Notes: generated by a model from the sequence alone, not told the origin. Positions 52,139-62,557 are shown, numbered from the stretch's first letter. The stretch: DNA of 64,000 nucleotides from Zelonia costaricensis (GCA_030849075.1 JASAOO010003541.1:1-64000); one strand, 5' to 3'. Program-made: numbers and translations.

Positions 52139-53632
52139 TCACTGCGCAAGGTGAAGCAGTGGACTGACGGCGCCGTAGCTGCGCCGCGCAACTGACACCG
52201 GCGCCTCCGCGGCGCTGGAGCTCGCCGGCAGCGACCTTGCACTGTGCGACGTCGGCGCCGGCGGGGTGTAGCGGAGGCAGAGGCACGTCAACGTCTGTGC
52301 GCCGCCGACGCGCTCGCGCATCTCGACCCGCTGCACCATTGAGATGCCATCCTCGTTGAGGAGGTCCTCCAAGCTGAACTCGACAGGCTGCAGCGCCGCG
52401 TCCGCGACGATAAGGTCGGCAACGGAAAGCGACGCGTCAGTCCCTGTGGGACACGCGACGAGCTCGCTGGCGGCTGCGTAGTGTCCCGCAAGCCGCGTTA
52501 GCAGATCCCTGATCAGCAGCAGTGAATCGTCTGCGGGGTTGGGCCGCAGGTAGTCCTCTACGAGCACGCAGAGGGATGGCTGCGGCAGGGCCGAGATGGG
52601 GTTGTTCTCGATCATGACGAGGCGCTGCAGCGGACGGCCGAGTTGGCCAAGGTCCTTGACAGAGGCGTTGGCGCCGCGAAACCAGCGCTTGTGGCGGCTG
52701 ATGATGTGATGAAACCACTGCCGCCGCCCGCAGCTCTGGCCAATGGCCTGCAGGATCGGGTTGACGTAGCGCGCCGTTCCAGCCGTCCACACCACGATCT
52801 CGACCGGCAAACGGTGCAACGCGCGCAGCAGCTCGCCCACGTGCGGGCGCAGCTGAATGGGGCCGTGCCGCGCCGCGACAAGCGTCTCATCGAGGTCGAA
52901 CACAGCAGTGAAGTACGGCACCTGCACCCGCTCCGAGTCCGGGCCAAGTGTGCTGTCCGAGCAGCACGCGGCGAGCGCAGGCACGAGCCACCGCCGCTCT
53001 CCCGCTGCAAGAGCCCGCCTCTGCTTTCGACTGGCGTGCCGCTGCGCCGCCGCACTGATCGCGGCGACCTCGCGCAGAGTCGCGTCCACGTCGCTGAGCA
53101 TTGCCGTGCTCGTGCTCGGCGTCAGCCGACTCGGGGAGGATAGCGAGGCAGCGCTCTCCGACTTCTTGGCCATGCGCCGGCGGTCCGGCGTCGTGGTGCG
53201 CCGCCACGCGCGCGCGCGGCTGGGGCTCCGCGCGCCGGCCGGCATGAAGCCGCCCATGAAGACGGTGTCGAGGCCGCTGCCGTCGTTGTCAGAGGTGTCC
53301 TCGGAGTCGAGCAGGAAGTCCTGCATTTGGTCGTTGACCAGGTCGTACTCGGAGTACTCAGAGTCGCTCCCGGAGAAACTGACCACGTGCCCGCACGCGG
53401 CGGCGGTGTCGGCGGCGACAGAGTAGGACACGACCTCCTCGTCGTCGTCACCGACAACCCCGACGTCGGCGTCGGTTGGCAGCAGGCACTGCGTCGAATG
53501 CGAGGTACGCATTGGCCGGCGCTGGAAGCTGTTGCGGCTCTGCCGGGCTTGGCGGAGCCCGGCGAGCGTGCTGCTCGAGCGTGCGTGCCGCAGCGTCCTT
53601 TGTGACGCATTTTGCGGGCGACGAAAGCTCAT
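52139..53632 (-). CDS. FCP1/SCP-like (NIF) HAD-family phosphatase
   Basis: This HAD-type protein phosphatase belongs to the family that dephosphorylates the RNA polymerase II C-terminal domain and other phosphoproteins. The first ATG (53632) gives 497 residues; the longer frame begins at GTG. Residues 1-230 are basic or acidic and Ser-rich, probably disordered, with an acidic patch (SDSEYSEYDLVNDQMQDFLL). The FCP1 homology domain starts at about 240: FTAVFDLDETLV places the nucleophile Asp246 and the acid/base Asp248, in the DxDxT signature. VEIVVWTAGTARYVNPIL supplies the motif II Thr; RPLQRLVMIENNPI and CVLVEDYL supply the later acidic residues. The C-terminal tail is Ser/Ala-rich. There is no BRCT domain, so it is closer to SCP/Dullard types than to FCP1 itself. 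Trypanosomatid CTDs lack canonical heptads, so the substrate is open. Confidence 0.92.
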   Translation of the reverse strand: MSFRRPQNASQRTLRHARSSSTLAGLRQARQSRNSFQRRPMRTSHSTQCLLPTDADVGVVGDDDEEVVSYSVAADTAAACGHVVSFSGSDSEYSEYDLVNDQMQDFLLDSEDTSDNDGSGLDTVFMGGFMPAGARSPSRARAWRRTTTPDRRRMAKKSESAASLSSPSRLTPSTSTAMLSDVDATLREVAAISAAAQRHASRKQRRALAAGERRWLVPALAACCSDSTLGPDSERVQVPYFTAVFDLDETLVAARHGPIQLRPHVGELLRALHRLPVEIVVWTAGTARYVNPILQAIGQSCGRRQWFHHIISRHKRWFRGANASVKDLGQLGRPLQRLVMIENNPISALPQPSLCVLVEDYLRPNPADDSLLLIRDLLTRLAGHYAAASELVACPTGTDASLSVADLIVADAALQPVEFSLEDLLNEDGISMVQRVEMRERVGGAQTLTCLCLRYTPPAPTSHSARSLPASSSAAEAPVSVARRSYGAVSPLLHLAQ

Positions 53633-55041
53633 GACGCGCTGCGAAGGAGCACCTGCAGCGACACACGCAGCTTCGTTGTCGTCACTAGGCGTCGTCCCTC
53701 CCCCCTTTTTTTGTTCAAGGATGGGCGGCAGCACTCTCCCCTTCTGCACCCGCTCACGGCGCGCGTGTGACGCTGCCGTGTGAGGCACGACTGGTGGGCC
53801 TGTCTATGACTATGGCAGTGGAGTTCGGCTTCGCGGTAGGCTGTCGAAGGCATCTACCACCGGCGTCGACTCGCATCGTATGCTGGGGCGTAACGCAAGA
53901 AGAAAAGCAGCCGCGTTCTACTCGGGACGGAGGCAGTGGCAGCAGCGTGGGATGGGCCGACCGACGGGAAGGCGACTGTGTATGGGATGCGCGTGCACAC
54001 GCCAGGAGAGGAAAGAAGAGGCCTCGGCGAGCGATCGCGATGAAAAGCCAGAAATGCACAACCAAGAGAGCAAGACGGCGACGCTCCGCCGCGGTGCCAG
54101 AACGTCGGTCGGTATGCGGGAGGAGGTGAGTCACGTGTCTGCTCGCAGCTCAACCTTTTTTTAAAACCTGGATTGTATGAGGACCTCTCGTCGAAAAGAA
54201 AGCGAAACAGGAAGGCGGACGAAAAGCGCAGCCCGACCAACGCCAAAACGGTGTGCAAGAGGCCGGGGAGCGGAGTGAGGCGCGACGCTGCGGTGAGCTG
54301 GGCTGCAAGCAAGTGCCACCCCGCTACCGAGAGCTCCAGCTAGTGCACTTGGTGGCCACCCCTGCAGACGCACGCACGGACGGCGTGTGCAAAGTACGGG
54401 AGACAGAACAGCGAGGTGCATCGAGTGCGGTGGAGGGAAAAGCAGGCGAGATTGAATCGGACACGAAACCACTGCACCGTTTCGTGCTGCGTCGCGGAGA
54501 CGTCGGAGCCCCTGCGCTTCTTCGCGTGCGGGCGCACAAGAAGGGGAAAGGGGAGTTTCTGTGGTGAAGACCACGGGCCTCTGGGGCGCGCCTGCCGTCA
54601 CTGCAGACAACACGCGCTATGGCAGAGCGCCTTTTTCTCTCTTTTCCTTGTAGATGTGAATCGCCACAACCGTGACGAGCGCGAAAGCAGCGGCAAAGCT
54701 GCGCGCAGCAGAACCGCCTCCCATCGCAGAACACTCAAGATCCACCTCGATGCACCACAAAACGAGCGCAGAAGAAATGCTAACGGTCAGACACACACAC
54801 ACACACAACAGCTCCCACCCAAACAATACATCACACACAGGGAGCGATCCAATGCGTACACCGCTGGTAAAGAAGGGAGGGGCAAGGACGAAAGCAGCCG
54901 GGATCAGACCCGAAAGATCAAGGGAAGGCCGAGGCAGCCGTGAGCATCGATCTCACAGTCGCTTTCTTCCTCTGGACTGCGCTGTCTGTCTATCCGAGCT
55001 CGGCGCCCAACAGCGCGCGCCCACACACACGGTTGGAAGAC
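53633..55041. other. Intergenic region holding the PET117-like micro-ORF
   Basis: Apart from the micro-ORF at 54617-54724, no gene is seen. A CA tract lies at 54791-54809, and an A/T tract around 54156-54165. Confidence 0.5.
54617..54724 (-). CDS. Micro-ORF (35 aa), possible PET117-like COX assembly factor
   Basis: An ATG-led frame of 35 codons encodes a basic/small N-terminus (MGGGSAARSF), one hydrophobic segment (AAAFALVTVVAIHIY) and a charged tail (KEKREKGALP). PET117, a small mitochondrial factor for cytochrome oxidase and haem a synthesis, starts with a short basic stretch, one membrane helix ending in a conserved V-x-x-V/I-H-V/I block and a charged helix; the segment TVVAIHIYKEKREK fits this from memory. 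It lies directly downstream of COA5/PET191 in the transcript order. On the minus strand T/C-rich sequence (about 54770-54745) and several AGs precede the ATG, which is then the first. It is shorter than known PET117 (about 80 residues), so it may be truncated, a different protein, or chance. Confidence 0.4.
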   Translation of the reverse strand: MGGGSAARSFAAAFALVTVVAIHIYKEKREKGALP

Positions 55042-55335
55042 TCACTTTGGGAAAACGCCCTCCTCCTCGAGTTCGCGCTGCCGGATGCGCTCGTCACGAG
55101 CCTCGATCTTCTTCTGGTCCTCCGTGGCGAGGTCGTACGGGTTGCCGCGGAGGCGGTAGCGCGGGTTGACAGCGTTCATCTTGCACAGCGTCCAGTTGCG
55201 GCGCTCAAGGAAGCAGTCGTTGGTGCCGATGCAGTCCTCCACGTTCTCCTTCTCCTGGAAGCACTTGGTCATGACGACGCACTCGATCAAGGCGTTCTTG
55301 GGCCGCCAGCAGATGCTCTTGTGCTCCTTCTCCAT
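55042..55335 (-). CDS. COA5: Cytochrome c oxidase assembly factor COA5/PET191
   Basis: PET191/COA5 is a soluble CHCH-type protein of the mitochondrial intermembrane space needed for assembly of respiratory complex IV. The first ATG gives 97 residues, MEKEHKSICW onward; the frame upstream is UTR-like. The cysteines fall at 9, 19, 25, 35, 41 and 51, so the spacing is CX9C, X5, CX9C, X5, CX9C. This is the six-cysteine PET191 layout and not a simple twin CX9C protein. After the last Cys, VNPRYRLRGNPY matches the NRARFRG-type ending of the family. The C-terminal 25 residues are charged and helical (TEDQKKIEARDERIRQRELE), an extension beyond the short animal protein. Such proteins enter by the Mia40-type route, which in kinetoplastids runs without Mia40. 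A possible PET117-like ORF lies next to it. Confidence 0.9.
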   Translation of the reverse strand: MEKEHKSICWRPKNALIECVVMTKCFQEKENVEDCIGTNDCFLERRNWTLCKMNAVNPRYRLRGNPYDLATEDQKKIEARDERIRQRELEEEGVFPK

Positions 55336-56367
55336 CGCTGCACGGTGCGGGTGCGTGTGTGAGGGACGAGGGAGAGCTGGAGTTGTTGCACTGTGAGGCA
55401 AGGAGGGAGGGACCCGTGCGATGAAGCCTGCGTACTTCACCCCTTATCGAAGCTCTTCGCGGTTGCGAGTTCTGTGAACGAGAAGCCGACTCGACGCACG
55501 GGTGCAGCTCAAAACCGAACGGCGGGACGACTAAGGGAGTGACAGGCGAGTGGTGCCACAGTGCACACCTGCTTCCCTGATGAAGCGCTGAGTGAGGGTG
55601 CCGTGCCGCGTCGCACGTCACAGGCAAGCTGAGCGCACTTCAGCCCTCGAGGAGAAAACAGCCTGTAGCGTGCAGGTGTTGCACAAGACGCTGAGCAGGT
55701 GACAAATGGGATCAGAAAAAGGTCCAACGGAAAGGGGGCGGGGAGGCGGGGGCAAGGGGATAAGAGGGCTGACCATCGCACCTGCAGGCGAGCGCGCACG
55801 AGGGGAGGGCGGGGGGGGGGGGGGGGGGCCAATGCAGGGCCTGCAACGGGCGCATGTGGGCCGCACGCGAGGCAAACCGGTCGTAACGGCGAGGATGCAG
55901 ACGACGGGTTCCGTGGAAGGCTGCCGCCACATCGCGACAGGGGAGCGCTCCTGGGGAGCCTGTGGGCCGGTGTAGTCTCCAGACGGCGTGCGACTGCTTG
56001 CTCCACCACCACAAAAGCTGGGGCGAGAACGCCCCCTCCCGCTCCCGCTCCTGTCGCAACTGTGGCGACGGTGGTGGATGCCTCAACACGCGCTTTCCGC
56101 CATTTTCTTTCGACTTTCCAATTCACATGACTGACGCCACGGCGTGCACGCCAAAAAGAGAACACCTGACGACCACCACACGCGCCCAGTAGGGGTGTTG
56201 CGAGACACGGCACAGACGGGTAACCTTCTGGGGTGGAAGAGGCTGGCTGCGCCGGTATCGCGTTTGCACCCCCCCCCCCAACCCGCTCTACGCGGTAGAC
56301 ACCACATCGCACCGAACGTGTGTGTGTATGTGTGTGTGTGTGTCTGCGTGCTCGGTCGCTATGTGGA
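55336..56367. other. Intergenic region with G18 run
   Basis: No gene. The G18 run at 55811-55828 is the longest in the window; on the transcript strand it is a C18 tract about 480 bases upstream of COA5. A C9 run occurs near 56270-56280 and a GT tract at 56318-56345. A 380-codon open frame at 55509-56657 is Ser/Arg/Pro-rich and is a shadow of the kinase gene at its right end. Confidence 0.55.
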
Positions 56368-57840
56368 CTAAAGCGGCTTCGCGGCGGCGTTCGTCCTGTG
56401 AGAGAACTCCTCCGGCACGAGCACCTCCACCGGCGCCTTCGGAAAGCGCACCCGCACCGTCGTGCCGACGCCGAGCGTGGAGTAGACGTCGATGGAGCCG
56501 CCCCACATGTCCATGTACACCTTCGACGTCGGCAGCCCGACGCCAAAACCGCCGAGGTGGCTCTCGTAGTGCTGGCTCGTGGTCCACCCGAACTTCCAGA
56601 TGTTCTTGAAGTGCTTCGGGTCGATGCCGCCGGCTTGGTCGAAGAACTCCACGACAACCCACGTGTCGTCCGTAGCGTACCGGATCACCACGTCAATCTC
56701 CGTCCGCAGGCGCAGCGTCGCCGCACACGCGTTCTTGAGCACCTCGCGGAAGATGTACGTCAGGTGTCCCTCGGCTGAGAAGATGGTTGACGACGGCGCC
56801 GGTGCCGGGGGCGCCTCGAGCAGGTCGGCGGGGCAGGAGCGGGGGGAGGTGGAGGAGCTGATGAGGACGCCGGCAGGCACCTCGGTGAGCACGCGGCGGT
56901 CCTCCTCGAGGTGAATCTCGAGGGCGTGCACGCTGCCGTTGTCCACGAGGTTTGAGAAGATCTCCACAACGGCATTGCCAGCGCTCTGCAGCACCTCGAC
57001 GAGGTTCGTGTCGCGGCTGATCACCTGCGCCGTCTCGCTCGGCAGCGTAAGGTGGAGCAGGTGCTCGTGCAGGACGCGCCACGCGACGCGGCGGCGGCAG
57101 AAGCGGATGAACCAGCCGTTGAGCTCGTCTGACCGGATCGCCGCCTCGTTCACCATGACGTCGAGCAGCGATTGGTGCGGCCGCAGCACTCTCAGCGCCA
57201 GGGTGAGGGGGATCGTGGCCCGCCCTCTGTCCCAGTTGGAGAAGGCCGCCTCGACCTCCTCGCGCGTCATGGGCGCGTTTGACGACGTGCCCAGCGGGCG
57301 GAAGCCCGGCACGTGCGCGAGCGACGGCGGTGGCGGTGGCGCGGCGGCAGGGGCAGTGTGACCCCGTGCTGCGCTGCTCGAATGCAGCTCCGCTGGGTCG
57401 TAGATGCAGCTGTCGTCGTCGGTGTTGCGGTGGCTGCCTGGCAAGAAACTAGCCACGCTGCCGGACGTGTGGCGCTCGAAGCTGATGCCAGTCGAGCTCT
57501 CAAAGGCGCCCTCGTGCGGGCACTGCTCGAGGCTACGGTGCAAGGCGACGCAGTAGTTGAACTCGCGCAGGACGTACGTCTTCACCCACCACAGTCGATC
57601 CGCCTGCGGCTTCTGCATCGTTTTCTGTATGACGGGGTCGGCAAAAGACTGGTAGCACCGCGCCGTGCGGATCGCCATCTCCCGCACCACCTGGCGCACC
57701 ACCCTGTTCTCGACGTGCAGGCTCTGCAGCTGGCTCAGCGCCGGGAGGTCGAGCGGCGTGGGCAGCAAAGCGAGGTAGTGCTGGAGCGCCGTGGCGTTGC
57801 AGCGCGGCTTGCGGCTCAGCGACATGGCGAAGTTCTGCAT
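56368..57840 (-). CDS. Mitochondrial GHKL protein kinase, PDK/BCKDK-like
   Basis: It belongs to the family of pyruvate dehydrogenase kinase and branched-chain 2-oxoacid dehydrogenase kinase, which phosphorylate Ser on the E1 alpha subunits and switch the complexes off in the mitochondrial matrix. The first ATG gives 490 residues; the frame upstream lacks an ATG. The N-terminal helical bundle shows ENRVVRQVVREMAIRTARCY (44-63), then a low-complexity insert (about 110-190) rich in Ser, Ala and Pro. The ATP-lid domain follows: N-box FREVLKNACAAT (E366, N370), G1 box DQAGGI (401-406), the FGWTTS segment, G2 box GGFGVGLPTSK (430-440), and GVGTTV (457-462). The first Gly of the G1 box in PDKs is Ala here. 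It is slightly longer than the usual 400-430 residues because of the insert. Which dehydrogenase it regulates cannot be told. Confidence 0.9.
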   Translation of the reverse strand: MQNFAMSLSRKPRCNATALQHYLALLPTPLDLPALSQLQSLHVENRVVRQVVREMAIRTARCYQSFADPVIQKTMQKPQADRLWWVKTYVLREFNYCVALHRSLEQCPHEGAFESSTGISFERHTSGSVASFLPGSHRNTDDDSCIYDPAELHSSSAARGHTAPAAAPPPPPSLAHVPGFRPLGTSSNAPMTREEVEAAFSNWDRGRATIPLTLALRVLRPHQSLLDVMVNEAAIRSDELNGWFIRFCRRRVAWRVLHEHLLHLTLPSETAQVISRDTNLVEVLQSAGNAVVEIFSNLVDNGSVHALEIHLEEDRRVLTEVPAGVLISSSTSPRSCPADLLEAPPAPAPSSTIFSAEGHLTYIFREVLKNACAATLRLRTEIDVVIRYATDDTWVVVEFFDQAGGIDPKHFKNIWKFGWTTSQHYESHLGGFGVGLPTSKVYMDMWGGSIDVYSTLGVGTTVRVRFPKAPVEVLVPEEFSHRTNAAAKPL

Positions 57841-59977
57841 CCTCTCCGCAGCGCACACGAGGGTGTCCGAAACAACAACAACGGGTGGGCCGGTGGGGCA
57901 CGGCGAGTCTTCCAGCAGCCGCGCACACGACTTGAGAGGCTCCGGTGTGTGAGTATGTGTGTAGGGAGGAGGGGGGTGGGAGGGTACGGAGATGCCCACA
58001 CGGCCAACGGATCGCTTTCCAGGTACTTTTTTATGGTCTGTGTTGCTTACAAGCCGCGCTCGAGTCCTTCCAGCTCGCGGCAACTCACATGGTAGGAGAA
58101 GAGCAGGTCACTTGCGGCGCTCTCGCACCGAAAATAGTGGCCGGCGAGGGTGTCAGGGTTCGCAAGACGCTCGTGTGTCGGTAGCTGCGAGCAGTGCTTC
58201 AGCGACGCCGGCGCGTCGTGGCGCAGGCTGAGGAAGTGCTGGAATTTGCCTCTGTGTCTGGAAAAAAAAAAGCGAAACTGTGTGTGTGTGATAGAAAACT
58301 GTGATGAAGTGACGCCTACGCAAGACTCAGCAACGGCGCTGCACCTTCGTAGTTCTCGTTTTCTCCGCTGCGCTAATGTGCTGCTTCTACGTCAGCGAGT
58401 CCAGCAGCTCACCTTCTCCGCACTGGTCAAGGCGGGGATTGTGGACAAGGTGAGCACGGGAAAGGGGTGGGGGAGCGAAGGTGAGACGCGGTAGAGATGT
58501 TGCAGACGAAGCGCGTGGCGAGTCTCGTAATGAGAGCGGGAGACGAAGTCGGGCATCGCAGCGGCGTGCCAGCGTGACGGCGCACGACACCGTTGCCAAA
58601 AAAAAAAAAACCGAGTCCGCTCCGTGGCGGTGTTACGCAAGCCGCGCAGCTGCGCAGGCAATGCTGGTCGTCGTCGTCCTATGTGTGTGTGTGTGTCTGT
58701 GTGTGCCCATCACACGAGAGTCAACCACCGTTGCCTTGCAGCCACAGTGCAACTCACGCGCGGCGAGCAACGCCTCTCCCCCCACCCCACCCCACAAGTA
58801 AAGCTCCCCTCGAGAGCTGCCGTCCGAGTGCGGTGCGTGCACTAGGACAGCTGGGGGAGGGGGCCAAGGTGCGCATGCCGCCACTGCCTGCACTTCACAT
58901 TCGTTTTGTTCTCGCCCAGAGTCCGCAGCCATCATAGAGTAAAGAAAGGCGAAAATGTCGGCGTGCTCAAGCCCGCAGCCCGCAATCCGACGCACCCATT
59001 CGCACACACCCACTGTGGGGGTTCGTTATCAGCTCCTCAAGCTGCTGCTTACGATGCAGCAGTGCCCCCCCCCCTGCCGTTCCTTCTATCCAGACCCTCT
59101 CGCCTAAACGGAAGCGCGCGCGGACGGGAACAGCGGTAGCATGCGCGGCAGCACTCCTTCGAAAATGGAGAGTTTCCACCCTGCGCAAACCAGCACGGCC
59201 GGGTCCACTGAAAACTCAAAAAAAAGCAATAGCATCAATACATGTGCCAACGCGCACAAAGGATCCGCAGCACGGCAACGCGTGCCACACAGACACACAC
59301 TCACACACACACAAAACCAAATTTACACGACCGCGGCACCTTCCACGGGTACGCCTTGGTCTTCTCACCTCCCCTCCTCCTTCCCTCTGCGTCCGCTCCT
59401 GTGCGACACGGAGAGGAAAGCGGCAGGCAGGGGGGAGGGGGGGGGCGGTCAGAACGGAAGGTCCCGTAAGGTACGCGGAAACGCCGCAGCGGGAGCCTCC
59501 GAGAAGAAACAGGAAGGGAGAAGAAAAAAAAAAGGCGAAGGGAAACGTGAGGCATGACGCGCCGCAACTGAAAAACGTGTCATGGTTATTAGCGCAGGGG
59601 GTAGGGGAGGGGGAGGGCTGTGGTGGGGCGCCTCACACAAGACATAGCCGCCCTGGCCAAACCCGTCGCAAGCGTGAACATGAGGGAAACGAGCGGCAGA
59701 AAGGAAGGAGGGTGGCGCTACAGGTGGACTTAGGAAACTACGGCTCCCCTACGCAGGTGGGTAGGTAACGGAACAGAACGGAGGTCACCGCGGAGATGAG
59801 GAGGATGGCTCGAGATGTACGAAGAGGTGTTGCATGCTGGGACGGGTTGGGGGGGAGCACGGAGAAGAGATTCGATCGGTTCTAGGTACACTACTCCTCG
59901 CTTTGCGCGGCAGACCGGCGCCTCCCTTTTGTGGTCGTCTCTCACCTCATCCCGGAGCTCCCATGTGTCTCGATCTC
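57841..59977. other. Intergenic region
   Basis: No gene recognised in 2.1 kb. It contains an A13 run (58598-58610), GT tracts around 58680-58700, a C9 run near 59064-59073 and CA-rich sequence near 59288-59312. Short minus-strand frames exist (for example 58967-59188) but none is convincing. Confidence 0.5.
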
Positions 59978-60886
59978 CTACCGCAGGTACTCGTCGAGGC
60001 CGCTGCAGTCCGACGTGGCGTTGCAGAGCAGGCTGTGCTGGGCGAGGCCGAGCTGCACGCTGTGCTCCAGTGAGACGAGGTTGCGCTCCGCCATGATGTT
60101 CTGCGTGCCCAGCACCACGCGCCAGAACGCCGGCTTGCCCTTCTCCGTGTACCAGCACTGCAGCGTCACGGAGATGTCGAGCGGGCTGCCGCCGTAGTAC
60201 GCCTCCGAGACGCCCTCGATGGTGTACTTGGCCGACTGCGTGGAGGAGAGGCGCGCCGTGCTGGGACCGAACTCACGGAAGCCCGGAAAGAGCGCCTGCA
60301 GCTGCGGCACCGTCGTCACACGGTTGCTGTCCTTCGTCAGCAGCGAGCTCTGCTGCATGTACTTGACACGGCTGCCGGTGCGGGCCATGGCCCTGATGTG
60401 GTACGTCACACGCTCGTAGTCCACGTTCGGCATCACCTCCATCGAGATGGGCGGGTACGAGCCGCAGAGCTTCTCGAAGATGACGCGCAGCTCGTAGTGG
60501 TAGTTGGAGCCGTCGCTGCGCCGCAGAAGACGGAACCCGCGCGACCCGATAAAGCCGGCCGGCGTGTCGAGCACCTCGAGCTGCACCGTCTTCGAGGCGT
60601 CGTCGTTCTGCGGCAGGAAGTCGAGGGAGCCGTGACGCTCCTGCATGACGCTCTGCAGCGCCACGACGATTTCCTCGCGCGTCGCGTCAGGGCGCACCAT
60701 GAACTCGAACGCAATCTCGTGCGCGCGGTCCTGGCAGCGTGCCTCGCGGTACTGCACAGCCGAGAATGTCATGACCAGCGCGATGATGACGACGGTGAAG
60801 ACGAGCACGAAGGTGGCGATGCGGCGCTGCAGCACGGTCGCATCGCGGTACGCCGCGTACTTGTTCGGGTCCGCCTGGTGCCCCAT
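59978..60886 (-). CDS. Single-pass membrane protein, unknown function (302 aa)
   Basis: The protein has 302 residues from MGHQADPNKYAAYRD at the first ATG; the upstream frame is Leu/Pro/Ser-rich, lacks an ATG and was trimmed. One membrane segment lies at about 24-44 (ATFVLVFTVVIIALVMTFSA), preceded by basic residues (LQRR) that suggest a cytosolic N-terminus and an exposed C-terminal domain of about 255 residues. The domain alternates beta-strand and helix (AHEIAFEFMVRPDATREEIV, GFRLLRRSDGSNYHYELRVI, ISMEVMPNVDYERVTYHIRA, ISVTLQCWYTEKGKPAFWRV) and looks like a single compact fold. It has no Cys-rich or catalytic motif I can name. Related type II membrane proteins are common in trypanosomatids without known function. 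Confidence 0.82.
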   Translation of the reverse strand: MGHQADPNKYAAYRDATVLQRRIATFVLVFTVVIIALVMTFSAVQYREARCQDRAHEIAFEFMVRPDATREEIVVALQSVMQERHGSLDFLPQNDDASKTVQLEVLDTPAGFIGSRGFRLLRRSDGSNYHYELRVIFEKLCGSYPPISMEVMPNVDYERVTYHIRAMARTGSRVKYMQQSSLLTKDSNRVTTVPQLQALFPGFREFGPSTARLSSTQSAKYTIEGVSEAYYGGSPLDISVTLQCWYTEKGKPAFWRVVLGTQNIMAERNLVSLEHSVQLGLAQHSLLCNATSDCSGLDEYLR

Positions 60887-62557
60887 TTCTTGCAATGCGC
60901 TCGCGGGCGGAGATGCGGGTTGAAGGGAGATGGGGGAGAGGGAAAAAGGAAGCTGCACGGCAGCGCAGTGAAGGAGCAGGAGAAGTGATAGGTGAGCTTT
61001 GACGGAGCGATGGTAAGTAGGTTGTTGGACAGCAAAGGCCACGGAGGGGCGTTGCGGTGTTGGTCGCAGTTGGGTTTGATAGGCCGGCAATTCGTTAAGG
61101 GGTCTCTTCACGGCTAAGGGAGAAGAGGGGACGATATGAGTGGCGCAAGGCAGTGCAGCGGGGGTGCGGGGTGGGGGGACGGAGGAGGTGAAGGCAACAA
61201 GGCCCTGGGAGGGGGGCCCAAAACGGAATGGAGTCAAAGGAGCAGCGCAGGAGGCGGGCCGATCAAAGCGAGAGCGAGAGAGAGCGTGGCTTAGGTGAGT
61301 TGCGCAAGGGGAAAAGGAAATGCATGGAAGTGCGCGTGAAGAAGCAGAGTGCGGTGTGCCCGCGGCGGAAGGCGGCTGTTATCAAGCTTGGTGTGCATAC
61401 AACGCCGACACTGCCGTGGTGCTACTTCTTTAGCCCCAGCGGGTATGGTGTTCAAGAATCGGCGGTGCGTAGTCCTGGCGTGGCGCGGAGTGCACCGGCG
61501 CCGGCCTGGTGTTTGGCGCTCGTGCTGCCGCCCCTACCGGAGCGCTTTGTCCCCTTCCCCCCGCCGCCGAGCGGTGGCGGTTGGCTGCCGCAAAGAACTC
61601 CAGTCAGCTCCAACGTGTTCCTTGTGAACGTGTTTCATTTCTTGTGTTTGTGTGCATGTGGTATGGCAAAGTAGGAGGTCTAGCTGAGTGTGCTTTACAT
61701 GAAGGGGGTGGGAGATGCGGTCAGCTCGAAAACGCTCGAGCAGCTCCGCGCGTGCGTGCGGGAGAGCAGGAGCGGGGCTGAGGAGGCGGAGAGACGAGAG
61801 GGGGGCGCAGGTGGCGTCTTTGGCGGAGATAGAAGAGAGCGGCCGGGCAGTGGCAAGCAGCCCGGCACCCTCGCCGCGACAACCTCCCTACCCCCCCCCA
61901 CCATCGCCGCGTCTACTTTACATGCGAGCAAAACAAATTGGAAAAAAAAGCACAGAGCTTTCAACTTCGTGTCGGGGGGGGGGTGCCTGCAGACCAGATG
62001 GTGTCTCGCGTCTGCCACACTGCGGGTACATGAAGACTGACGCAACCAACAACCGTCTCCAGAAAAGAAAAAGAAAACAGAAAGCAAAGACGTGACAAGA
62101 AGCTCGTAGTGAGTACGTGGCGACATGGCGGTAGGTTCGCCAAGACACACACACACACACACACACACGCACGCACGCACACGCGTTGAGGCAGACAACG
62201 CCGGTGGCGGAGGTGTCGGTCCAGCGCGAAAAGGGGAGGCAGACAGGCACCCGGACAAGAGGGCGGTCGCGCGAATCCAACAGGACAGGGTTAGCGACCC
62301 AGAGGGAAGCGCGACGGACAAGTTCTAAAAACACACGTGGAATTCCTCCCGAGACGACCACAAAAAAGGGAGTCAGGGTGGCTTAACGCCACATCGCAGA
62401 CGACTTCGCAACGTGCAATACGCCAAGAGTGTCACCAAGCACCCATCAACTACGTAGTAACACACACACACACACGAACACAAAGGCACGCAAGCACAGA
62501 CACAAACACACAAACACACACACACAATGAGGCAGTCGAACGCTCCCAATGGTACCC
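60887..62557. other. Intergenic region with long CA tracts
   Basis: No gene. CA/GT microsatellites lie at about 62143-62182 and 62461-62525, just beyond the dynein stop on the transcript strand. Polypurine stretches at about 60920-60950 and 61150-61190 sit upstream of the membrane-protein gene and are likely processing signals. Confidence 0.55.

Noticed and set aside
59978..60886. CYTH/triphosphatase-type fold for the 302-residue membrane protein
   Set aside because: The alternating strands and RRSDGSNYHYELR hinted at it, but the required ExExK signature is absent.
62143..62525. CA-rich repeats as a CRISPR-like or telomeric array
   Set aside because: They are simple dinucleotide microsatellites without spaced units or telomere repeats.
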